Of a stretch of 64,000 bases of DNA, positions 45,300-53,500 are shown in pieces. Under the pieces are notes generated by a model. The model did no database searches and was not told the DNA's origin. It saw only the letters and a list, made by a program, of their open reading frames with translations. Numbering within the stretch: the stretch's first letter is position 1; every line of letters begins with the position of its first letter. This stretch comes from Bacteroidota bacterium (GTDB taxonomy: Bacteria > Bacteroidota > Bacteroidia > NS11-12g > UBA955): contig JAGXTF010000089.1 in the NCBI GenBank assembly GCA_018333525.1, positions 1-64,000 on the forward strand. Reading direction: 5' to 3'. A program made the translations under genes and the position numbers.

Positions 45300-45360
45300 A
45301 AACTCAGGTAAATATCCGGTGTGGTTTGAAAATATATTCAGATTGTGCATGTCATTTAAA
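45300..45360 (-). pseudogene. Degraded T9SS-tail remnant
   Basis: On the minus strand one frame reads NDMHNLNIFSN, matching NEMQNIRIFPN of the intact T9SS gene at 46427-47731 in 6 of 11 positions. It looks like the start of an older, mutated copy of the sorting-domain region, next to the tandem array. Short and diverged, so tentative. Confidence 0.4.
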
Positions 45361-45363
45361 ACC

Positions 45364-46426
45364 AGAATCCCGAAGGGATTCAACTTCCATAGCGCAGCGA
45401 TAATGATTTGAAGGGGTTTGGCGGAATTTTTGCGCCGGAGGCAGGCAAAAAATGTGACAAACCCATAAACGAAAATTGAAATTAATTAATGGTGCATCAA
45501 AATCTGTTGCAGAATATTGTGTCCATTGGCATCCAATACAATTCCCACGTAAACCCCGTCAGATAAGCCGTTGATGTCAATCACATTGTTCGTGTTTTGC
45601 TCAGGAATTTATTGTGATTCCTTGGTATTGGGTTTAAAATTCTCATCCATTGTAACGAAATTCAATTGTAAAACCAGAATCCCGAAGGGATTCAACTTCC
45701 ATAGCGCAGCGATAATGATTTGAAGGGGTTTGGCGGATTTTTTGCGCCGGAGGCAGGCAAAAAATGTGACAAACCCATAAACAAAATATGAAATAAATTA
45801 ATGGTGCATCAAAATCTGTTGCAGAATTTTGTGTCCATCGGCATCCAAAACAATTCCCACGTAAACCCCGGCAGATAAGCCGTTGATGTCAATCACATTG
45901 TTCGTGATTTGCACAGGGATTTGTTGTCATCCGATATTAGCTCGTTTCAAAAGGATTCGATTTCAATGAAATTACAAATGTCCTAACAGAATCCCGAAGG
46001 GATTCAACTTCCGTAGCGCAGCGATAATGAAATGTTGGAAGGGTTTGGCGGATTTTTTGCGCCGGAGGCAGGCAAAAAATGTGACAACCCATAAACAAAA
46101 TATGAAATAAATTAATGGTGTATCAAAATCTGTTGCAGAATTTTGTGTCCATCGGCATCCAAAACAATTCCCACGTAAACCCCGGCAGATAGGCCGTTGA
46201 TGTCAATCACATTGTTCGTGATTTGCACAGGGATTTGTCGTCATCCGATATTAGCTCGTTTCAAAAGGATTCGATTTCAATGAAATTACAAATGTCCTAA
46301 CAGAATCCCGAAGGGATTCAACTTCCGTAGCGCAGCGATAATGAAATGTTGGAAGGATTTGGCGGATTTTTTGCGCCGGAGGCAGGCAAAAAATGTGACA
46401 AACCCATAAACAAAATATGAAATAAA
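45364..46426. repeat. Tandem array of ~313-bp units, each with a T9SS gene 3' end, terminator and palindrome
   Basis: Units begin at 45364, 45676, 45988 and 46302 (spacings 312, 312 and 314 bp). Each has, on the plus strand, the palindrome AGAATCCCGAAGGGATTC, the motif TAGCGCAGCGATAATGA, a GC-rich hairpin with A/T tails (the terminator), and then about 130 bp equal to the last 41 codons of the adjacent T9SS gene. The first three units contain tail copies A-C (from about 45483, 45795 and 46109), read on the minus strand; the fourth runs into the intact gene at 46427. The copied reading frame stays open to its stop codon in the copies. None has a start codon, so they are gene fragments. Confidence 0.9.
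46367..46393. terminator. Bidirectional terminator-like hairpin after the T9SS gene
   Basis: TTTTTTGC / GCAAAAAA outer stem with an inner GCC-GGA-GGC hairpin. On the minus strand it follows the stop of the T9SS gene by about 33 bp and gives a T6 tail; the same hairpin occurs in each upstream unit of the tandem array. Confidence 0.6.
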
Positions 46427-47731
46427 TTAAATGTGCATCAAAATCTGTTGCAGAATTTTGTGTCCATCGGCATCCAGTACAATTCCCACGTAAACCCCGG
46501 CAGATAAGCCGTTGATGTCAATCACATTGTTTGTATTTTGAACAGGAATCTGAACGCCATTGTACGAAAATAATTCGAATTTATAACCGGATTTCATTCC
46601 GCTGATTTGCCAAAAATCAGAACCTGGATTTGGAAATATTCGGATGTTCTGCATTTCATTTTTCCCCACAGAATTGATTTGTGGTTTTGCATCCAAATAT
46701 TGCGGATAATCTTCATAACATATGCTGTAATCCTGAATCGCATTGGTAAAATCTTTGGCGGTCATGCTGTGTTCTAAACTCACATTGCATACGCCATGTG
46801 TATCCTGACAGGAATTATATGCCGCCTCACCTGGCAATGCGCCTTTCTTTCCCAAAATGGTAATATAACCCGGATCGGTATTGAAATCCGCATGGCTGTA
46901 TCCCACTTTTTTTAATGTATTCATTACTGCATTAAAATTGCTCAGAGGCGTAATCTGGGTATTGGTTATGGCGATATAATCGCCGATGTTCATGGCTTCT
47001 ACAAAACTATCGAATTCCAGTTGTCCGGCGGAAGTGGTTATATCGAAAGTGTAAAATATTTGGTAATCAGGACCGCCTCCAAATGTTGACCACTTGCTTC
47101 CGTATTCACAATGCGGCACCAATTGCCCAACCGGCTTTCTATTCAATGTATTGGCATCAAAAACAATGGCTAAAAGCGGTTGTTCACAAACACCAAAATG
47201 CAGATTTGGTGTAGATGCACTGTTCAATTTAATACCACTATTTGCTGTTCCTGCAGAAATAAAAACCGCTTCCGAAGGACATGGGGTAACGTTTTCAGGA
47301 AATGCATCGGCACTGCCTGACACCGAGTTTTTGGTATAATAGATTTTAACACCTGTAATGATGATGGTGTCTTTGTTAATATCCTCATTAGCTGTGGTGC
47401 TCATCAATGCGGAATCTCCGGGTTTTAATGTGCTGTCCAGGGCGGGAATCTGAATGGTTTTGTATTTAAATGTATATTTTCCACTGGCATTAAAACTGCC
47501 CTGATATTGGTATTTGCCGCCACCGGGGATGGTAATGGAAGGAGTAAATGTGAGTCCGCCGGTTTGATGAAAGAATCGCATGGAAGCGCTCACCAACTTC
47601 ACCGTGTCGCTGCCGGTATTCTTTACATACCAGGAACATACATTTTTATTGGTAACCGCTTTAATGGAAAATTGCGCCTGTATTGGCAGTAAAATGAGGG
47701 CTAAAATGCCAAGGCTGTAGAATTTCTTCAT
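46427..47731 (-). CDS. T9SS type A sorted protein, parent of the tandem tail array
   Basis: A 434-residue exported protein. The start at 47731 (MKKFYSLGILALILLP) gives a signal peptide ending IQAQ. The first half is a beta-sandwich-like domain rich in T, S and G (KNTGSDTVKLVSASMRFF). Residues about 190-330 contain FDSFVEAMNIGDYIAI and YITILGKKGALPGEAAY, resembling the interleukin-like (ILEI) domain seen in Bacteroidota secreted proteins; this is a weak resemblance. The last 75 residues form a type A T9SS tail (IRIFPNPGSDFWQI, LFSYNGVQIPV, LSAGVYVGIVL). Its 3' end is duplicated three times downstream in the array at 45364-46426. Function unknown. Confidence 0.8.
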   Translation of the reverse strand: MKKFYSLGILALILLPIQAQFSIKAVTNKNVCSWYVKNTGSDTVKLVSASMRFFHQTGGLTFTPSITIPGGGKYQYQGSFNASGKYTFKYKTIQIPALDSTLKPGDSALMSTTANEDINKDTIIITGVKIYYTKNSVSGSADAFPENVTPCPSEAVFISAGTANSGIKLNSASTPNLHFGVCEQPLLAIVFDANTLNRKPVGQLVPHCEYGSKWSTFGGGPDYQIFYTFDITTSAGQLEFDSFVEAMNIGDYIAITNTQITPLSNFNAVMNTLKKVGYSHADFNTDPGYITILGKKGALPGEAAYNSCQDTHGVCNVSLEHSMTAKDFTNAIQDYSICYEDYPQYLDAKPQINSVGKNEMQNIRIFPNPGSDFWQISGMKSGYKFELFSYNGVQIPVQNTNNVIDINGLSAGVYVGIVLDADGHKILQQILMHI

Positions 47732-47813
47732 TGAATTTGCAAAGAAAACACCAACGGCAGAATGGCTATCCACATTGTACAGCGATACCCAATTTTACGC
47801 ACAAGTGATTCAC

Positions 47814-48158
47814 TTAGCTTTCCTGCAGGGCTTCCCAGAATTCCACTGCACGGCGGGTGTGCGGAATTACGATGGTTCCACCTACAATATTGGCGACAGC
47901 GAGAATTTCAAACATCTCAGGGCTGCTCACCCCCAAAGCATGGCACTTATCGAGGTGGTATTTCACACAATCATCGCAGCGCAACACCAGTGATGCCACT
48001 AATCCCAGCATTTCTTTGGTTTTGCTGTCGAGCGCGCCATCGGCGTAGGTATTGGTATCCAGATTAAAGAGTCGTTTGAGTACCAGATTGTCTGCATCCA
48101 GTATTTTCTGGTTCATTTTTTCCCTGTAGGAATGGAAGTCTTCTACTGCCTTATTCAT
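47814..48158 (-). CDS. Carboxymuconolactone decarboxylase / AhpD-like protein
   Basis: A 114-residue protein from start 48158 (MNKAVEDFHSYREKM), eight codons after another in-frame ATG at 48182. The C61-DDC64-VKYH68 motif matches CxxCxxxH of AhpD-family alkylhydroperoxidase/CMD proteins, where the two cysteines are redox-active and the histidine relays protons. TKEMLGLVASLVLRCDDC and the later EMFEILAVAN segment fit the all-helical trimeric fold. Expected role: thiol-dependent peroxide reduction in the cytoplasm; true reaction not established. Confidence 0.85.
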   Translation of the reverse strand: MNKAVEDFHSYREKMNQKILDADNLVLKRLFNLDTNTYADGALDSKTKEMLGLVASLVLRCDDCVKYHLDKCHALGVSSPEMFEILAVANIVGGTIVIPHTRRAVEFWEALQES

Positions 48159-48175
48159 AGAATTTTCAGAATGGG

Positions 48176-48206
48176 TTTGCAAGGTACTCCGATTTTACTA
48201 TTTTTG
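48176..48206 (+). promoter_or_regulatory. Promoter of tRNA-Phe
   Basis: TTTG at 48176-48179, then 19 bases, then TATTTTTG at 48199-48206. This is the full Bacteroidota promoter consensus (TTTG-N19-21-TAnnTTTG), the best one found in the window. It points to the tRNA gene, leaving a leader of about 130 nt. Confidence 0.6.
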
Positions 48207-48346
48207 CACCCTCGTTCGCGATTCGGTGCGGTAGTTCCGTTCCGACTTTGACCGAAGGAAATTAGTCGGACGTGAATCCAGATAAGCGAAACAAAGTGGA
48301 GCTTCATCCGGACTCAGTGGAATTAAGGCTGACTTCTTAAAAGAAC

Positions 48347-48419
48347 GGTGCGGTAGCTCAGTCGGTAGAGCAAAGGACTGAAAATCCTTGTGTCGGGGGT
48401 TCGATTCCCTCCCGCACCA
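48347..48419 (+). tRNA. tRNA-Phe (anticodon GAA)
   Basis: A complete cloverleaf can be drawn. Acceptor stem GGTGCGG / CCGCACC (48347-48353, 48412-48418) with discriminator A at 48419; D arm GCTC...GAGC; anticodon stem AAGGA / TCCTT with loop CTGAAAA and anticodon GAA at 48380-48382; T arm GGGGG-TTCGATT-CCCTC. CCA is not encoded. A terminator follows at 48434. Confidence 0.97.
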
Positions 48420-48433
48420 CAAAATTCCCCAAA

Positions 48434-48460
48434 AAGGCTGCCCAACAGGCGGCCTTTTTT
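48434..48460 (+). terminator. Rho-independent terminator after tRNA-Phe
   Basis: A 9-bp stem with one T-G pair, AAGGCTGCC / GGCGGCCTT, 5-base loop, and a run of T residues that overlaps the end of the stem, 15 bp after the tRNA 3' end. Confidence 0.85.
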
Positions 48461-48520
48461 GTTGGAATTTTGTGTCCGGACAACCATACTGCAAGTATGG
48501 TTCGTCCTGGCACCCCAAAA

Positions 48521-48811
48521 AAAGAATTTGCAATACCTTGTGCCTACATTCTATTCTCTGAAAAATTCGGCACCTACTACAAAGGCAGCACTGTTGATTT
48601 AGAAAACTGCCAATAGAAGCATAACACAGGGAAAGTCAAATACACTAAACCAGGCATTCCATGGCGGATTGTTTTGGTATTGGAAAAATCCACTATTTCT
48701 GAAACGAGAATTTTAGAAAGAAAATTAAAAAATATCACATCACATGTGAGGTTGGGGAAGGTTTTTGAAAAATATTTATACTTCAGGATTGGGGATAATA
48801 TGACAAAATAA
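48521..48811 (+). pseudogene. Dead GIY-YIG-type endonuclease-like gene
   Basis: One plus-strand frame reads AYILFSEKFGTYYKGST, then VDLENCQ, an in-frame TAG at 48614-48616, and continues KHNTGKVKYTKPGIPWRIV...RILERKLK to a TAA at 48809. This matches the small single-domain GIY-YIG family (YILYS..YYIGST.DL..R...HN.G.S.FTK.G.PW). The central YIG has become YKG, the catalytic arginine region is lost at the stop, and no good start codon is seen. Such small GIY-YIG genes are often mobile; here it appears decayed next to tRNA-Phe. Confidence 0.65.
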
Positions 48812-48945
48812 GAAGCCGAACAATGGATATTTAATACTGCATCTTATTTTTGTTTCAAGACTTCTCAGGCTATTTCATGGTTAAATGAAGTAAAATGTAA
48901 GGGAATTTTAAAAAAATGTCTAAATCAATTATTAAAGTAAATTAG

Positions 48946-49248
48946 ATGTCAAATAAAGATTTTATTGAGAAACTCCAGGTGTTTTATGAGGGGGAGTGGT
49001 GTGTAATTAACTCTATAGTCTCAATTGGAGAAAACTACTTTGTTTGCCTTTTAAGAGATAAAAATCCAGAAAAATTTAAAGGGAATATTTTACGACTTGA
49101 ATATAATGGCAAGATAACACATAAAATTGGTTATGGCAGTTATGTTTTTAAAACAAAAAATGGTGATTTGGGGGTGTACGATGATGGGATGGAGTTGTAT
49201 TACAATCCAATTACATTAGAATTGAATGGTGATGAATGGGTGAAATAA
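48946..49248 (+). CDS. Small orphan protein, unknown function
   Basis: A 100-residue acidic-to-neutral cytoplasmic protein starting MSNKDFIEKLQVFYEG, without signal peptide, membrane helix or recognised domain. Strand-rich composition with conserved-looking G/Y turns (KIGYGSYVFKTKNGDLGVYDDG). It lies with another small orphan gene (49314) and a dead GIY-YIG gene in an AT-rich region after tRNA-Phe, a typical setting for orphan toxin-immunity genes, but no toxin is present. Function not assigned. Confidence 0.5.
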   Translation: MSNKDFIEKLQVFYEGEWCVINSIVSIGENYFVCLLRDKNPEKFKGNILRLEYNGKITHKIGYGSYVFKTKNGDLGVYDDGMELYYNPITLELNGDEWVK

Positions 49249-49313
49249 ATGCATGAATATTTCAATATTCTGCAATGTCTTCAGGAAAGTTCGGAATCGG
49301 TTTAAAATAAATT

Positions 49314-49628
49314 ATGAGTTCAATTTATAATAAACATTTAAAAATTGTTGATTTCAACTATCCAATCAGATCTATATTGGAGTTGCCAGATCGGTATGTT
49401 ATTGTGTTGGAAATACCTTCGGAAATTCATTATCCAAATAATGTATTCTGTTATAACAAAGATGGTAAATTGCTATGGCAAGTCGAATCTCAGGAGCTTT
49501 TGCATCCGATCACATCTTATTATGGACTTGAGTATAAAGATAACCACCTTATTATTTTTAGTTCTTCCATAGAAAGGGAAATTGACATCAATACCGGAAA
49601 AATCATTAACGCAGATTTTTTCAAATAA
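49314..49628 (+). CDS. Small orphan protein, possibly immunity-like
   Basis: A 104-residue cytoplasmic protein starting MSSIYNKHLKIVDF. The pattern YNKDGKLLWQVES followed by a beta-rich segment and EIDINTGKIINADFFK resembles small propeller-blade-like orphan immunity proteins common in Bacteroidota genomes, where a fragment of F-C-Y-x-x-x-G-x-L-x-W-Q is followed by D-I-N-T-G-K-I. This is from memory of sequence style and is weak. It is separated from the upstream orphan gene by 65 bp on the same strand. Confidence 0.5.
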   Translation: MSSIYNKHLKIVDFNYPIRSILELPDRYVIVLEIPSEIHYPNNVFCYNKDGKLLWQVESQELLHPITSYYGLEYKDNHLIIFSSSIEREIDINTGKIINADFFK

Positions 49629-49864
49629 AAGTGTAACGATTAATTGTATAAAAAATATTCAATTTCATAAACCCTGATTTAAAGGGAAGTCCGCTCAACT
49701 GCTGTAAACCGACCTCTTAGGTCTTCAAAAATAACCATCGCAGCGCAAGGTTGACTAACAACATAAATTTCCTATGTTGCTCTTGCCAGTTTTGCCTTAC
49801 TTATCCCAAACTAAAATCAATAAAGTATTATCAAAATATTTACTATCTTTCATTATCAAATACC

Positions 49865-50308
49865 ATGAAAAACACTGCATCATTTTCCGCAAAATGCAAT
49901 GTCAGGCCGGATATTGCATGTAAACTCATATTGTCTGTAGACGGATTAAAAGCCTGGTGGATTGGAAATATCACTATCAGCCATATGGATGAAACGTGGC
50001 CTTCCCCTGGCTCAAAGATGGTTTGGAAAGCAGGCGGGGGAAAGTTTCAGGCAGAAATAACCGAAGATTCCAGACCTGCCAAAGTGGTTATGAAGGTAAA
50101 CACCCCGTCTGCAGATTCTACAATTACACATAGCTTTGATTTGTTACCCGAAGGTGGAACATTGTATACCAAAACAGTGGTAGGAATTTTTCGTACCCCC
50201 ATATCCCGATTCTTTGCCAAACCCATGATGTGGATGCTCCAGAAATTTGTTGTCAAAGAAGTGAAAAAAGCAGCACAATTTGTGGATGATTTGAATCAAC
50301 ATAGTTGA
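49865..50308 (+). CDS. SRPBCC-family protein (polyketide cyclase-like fold)
   Basis: A 147-residue protein from 49865 (MKNTASFSAKCNVRPD); the 38 upstream in-frame codons are not family-like. It has the helix-grip START-like pattern: N-terminal strand and helix, a strand with KMVWKAGGGKFQAEIT, and a long C-terminal helix (FFAKPMMWMLQKFVVKEVKKAAQFVDDL) closing a ligand pocket. Bacterial SRPBCC proteins bind hydrophobic small molecules; ligand unknown. No signal peptide. About 230 bp of leader, with no full promoter. Confidence 0.75.
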   Translation: MKNTASFSAKCNVRPDIACKLILSVDGLKAWWIGNITISHMDETWPSPGSKMVWKAGGGKFQAEITEDSRPAKVVMKVNTPSADSTITHSFDLLPEGGTLYTKTVVGIFRTPISRFFAKPMMWMLQKFVVKEVKKAAQFVDDLNQHS

Positions 50309-50405
50309 GCTATTTCACGCCCGTCGCAGGCCTCCTGACTTGCAGCGCAGCGCATGAAGACCAACGACAGACATGATTTAGTTTTAGAAAAAAATGCGCA
50401 TTTAG

Positions 50406-50515
50406 GCTGTTGGTCGCCGCATGCTTCGCCAATGCAGCATGAGGACCAACAGTGTCAAGCCTGGTAGATCATCGTTGGTCCTCATGCCTTACCTGCGCAG
50501 CGCAAGGCGACCAAC
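50406..50515. repeat. 110-bp direct repeat, left copy
   Basis: Matches 54242-54351 over its full 110 bp with a small number of differences. Each copy holds two imperfect hairpins: GTTGGTC...GACCAAC, and a second with TCATGCCTT...AAGGCGACCAA. The two copies bracket the caspase gene. Related fragments (GCAGCGCAAGG, GACCAACG) also occur around 49735 and 50340, so this is a small dispersed repeat family. Confidence 0.85.
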
Positions 50516-50551
50516 GATATAAAAACCCAAAACAGGTTTCTCGAAACATTG

Positions 50552-50559
50552 TATATTTG
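50552..50559 (+). promoter_or_regulatory. Candidate -7 box for the caspase gene
   Basis: TATATTTG matches TAnnTTTG and lies 24 bases before the ATG at 50584, just right of the left 110-bp repeat. It is downstream of an in-frame ATG at 50452, arguing against that start. No -33 box is seen. Confidence 0.4.
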
Positions 50560-50583
50560 GTTGTTTTCCCTGCCTTTTATAAA

Positions 50584-53500
50584 ATGATAAAACAGAAAAT
50601 TATTTCACTCTTATTATCTGGGTTGTCATGGATTTTGGCTAACTCTCAAATTCCGGAACTGGTTCTTCCTACAGGCCACACAGCACCGGTTTTGTCAGTG
50701 GCTTTTAGTCCCAATGGTCAATATCTCACCTCACTTTCCGAAGATAAAACTGCTATTGTATGGGAGGTGGAAACAGGCAATAAACTGGTGACTCTGGACT
50801 ATCAGAAAGAAATATTCCGAGAAGTACGATATAATTCAACCGGTGATTTCCTTGCCTTAATTTCAGATTCCGGTATTGTAGTATACAACCTAAATAACAA
50901 GGAATTTGCTTACAGAATAAAGGACGCAACCGGAATTCAATTCGATCCGCAGGGCAATTCGGGATGGGTTTATGGAAAATCCGGACAAATATTTTATGTA
51001 AATTTTGAAACGAGTAAAATCCGGATAACCCAAAAGTTGGTATTGGATGGTGCGCTAAATAGCGTTATGTATCAGCCGCTTTCTAATGCGTTACTCTTAA
51101 TTACTGATTCTGCTGTTTTTGATTTTAACATTAAAAAGAAAAAAATAGTAAAACAAATGGATGTTGGTGACAGAATAATTAATAGTGTTTTGTCTCCTGA
51201 TGAAAATTACTTCTTAATTCTAACAGATCAATATTTTATTCGTGTTTTATCTAACAATTGGGATAAGAAGGATACCTTCCCGGAAGGGTATTACATGCCT
51301 CAGTTGTTGCCGTCAAAGGCTGGAGGACATTTGTTGGTGATGGGCGATGGATTTGAGTCCAATATGGTTGAATTGTTTGAAACAAATAATTTTAAAAGAT
51401 TATTTTCCTCAGATACAATTTATTCCATTTATGATACCATTGCAGTGGAAGAAAATGGTATTATGGTTGCAAAACCTGCGGGGAAATACAAAATCACCAT
51501 TCCAAGACACCTGAAGTACCGCGCACCCTGTTTGTCGGAAAACGGGCAATTTCTGAAAGCCGGAAATGTAATCTGGAATTTCAGGGAAAGTGCAAAATCC
51601 TATGAGTTTGATGAATGGCATTTGATGCGAACTGATTTTACCTCGGATTCCAAATATTTTATCATTCAAAACAGAGACTATTCCTTGTCATTAATTCGAG
51701 CGTATGATGGAGAAATTATTCGAGCTTTTAAAGGACTGGGTTATTCTGCAGAAATTGCTGCAATGAGCCGCAACGGTAATTTCTGTGCGTTAAAATGTAA
51801 TGATTCAGTGGTGAGGGTATTTGATTTTAAAACGGCTGCGGCAATTAATTATTTAAAAGGGCATAAAAAGAGTATTACAAGTATTAAATTCAATACAGGT
51901 GGCAATAAAATTCTTACCATGTCGGAAGATTCTACTGCCAGAATATGGGATGTTGCAACCGGCCATCAGCTTGCAAGTTATCATCCGGTTTTATTGGAAT
52001 ACAACCCTGCGTCCTTTGATGGGGATAGTGATTTGGTTTATGTACCGGAAATAGAATATGATACAATGGTCATAGAAGATATCGAGGATCCGGAAAAGCA
52101 AGAATGGATAATAAGACCAAGATTATATGAAGAACGGAAGTTTCAGTTCTATTTATCGAATGTCGTAACACATTCTACAGACCTTTCATTTGCTGCAAAA
52201 ACAGAGATGGATTATGAAAGGAATATTTATGATTCCATTTCAATTTTTCGCAGCGACACCTTGTATTACTCCGGCCGGTTGAATATTACTACCAATGAAA
52301 CAGGCAGCAATTCTGTAATTAAAAAATTGGAATTTAGTTACAACAATAAATATCTTTTTATTGCGGATCACAATAAATACATTCATGTATTTGATCTGGA
52401 AAGAAAAAAGAAAATTTGGGAAGCTACGGGCACAGATTTCATTTACAGTGCAGATCCCGACATTATTGGTATTCTCAGAAATGGGAGCCTGACTTTTGTT
52501 TCTTGTAAAAATGCAAATTGGATATACAGTTATGTTTCTGTAGATGTACAAAATTATATCACAACAGATTATCATGGCCGATATGATGGCACGGAAATGG
52601 CCAGAAATAATTTGTATTTTTTATGCGGCAGGGAAATTATAAAATTGGAACAATTTAAATCCCTGGCATGGGAACCAGACCTTGTTGCAAAAATCAATGG
52701 TGTGAATAAAGAACCGATTTCTGCAAAGGCCATTTCGGAAATTGACCTGTGTGGCCAAAGCGGGAGAATACGGCAGTTAGGTCTTATTCAGGGGAAATAT
52801 ACTTTTGAAGTAATTCCGGGAAATCAGGCAATAGAATATTTTGAATTCAGAGTGAATGACAAAATTATCAAAGTAATTGAAGCAAAAAATGTAAAAAAAC
52901 ACAAAGGAATTTACAAAATAAAAATAGATTCCATCGAAGTGTCGCCGTACTTGATAAGTGGCGCAGAAAACAAGCTGACGTTAAGGACTGCCTGGAATTC
53001 CGGGGCCCTCAAATCACGGGGTGAAAACATCATTATTAAACCTGTTTTTCATAAATCGCCAACTAATATTTATATAGTTTCAATTGGAATCAGCGAATAC
53101 AAAGGAGAAAAATTAAAGCTGAGTTATGCCAGCAAAGATGCCCGGGATATTTATGAAACCATGAATCGGTCTGCAAGGTTATTTCTCAATGATACTGCGG
53201 GGAAAGCGGTGCATTCCTATTGTCTGAATACAACTCCTGAAGCGGATATGTGGCCTGACAAATTGCACATAAAACAGGTATTTCAAAGGATTATGGATTC
53301 TGCAAAAGCAGACGATATTGTATTTGTTTTTTTTGCCGGACATGGAATACTCGAAAGCGGAAATTCCAAATTGTTTTTGTTGTCTGCGGATGCTGCAGAT
53401 TTTAATATACAGGGAGTGCAGAAGGATGTTGCAATCAGCACTACAGAATTGAATACCTGGATGCAGGGAATTAAAGCCAACAAGCAAATTTTAATTTTGG

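Noticed and set aside
45226-46426. CRISPR array
   Set aside because: Units are ~313 bp, contain gene 3' ends and hairpins, lack short unique spacers, and no cas genes are present.
48198-48533. Minus-strand ORF of 111 codons across tRNA-Phe, with GRESNPRHKDFQSF-like sequence
   Set aside because: It is the well-known spurious translation opposite a tRNA gene; the tRNA cloverleaf explains the sequence.
48347-49630. Integrated element attached at tRNA-Phe
   Set aside because: No integrase gene and no duplicated tRNA 3' end were seen downstream, so integration is not supported beyond the decayed gene content.
50452-50583. N-terminal extension of the caspase ORF
   Set aside because: It translates the 110-bp repeat, and the signal peptide and -7 box support the start at 50584.
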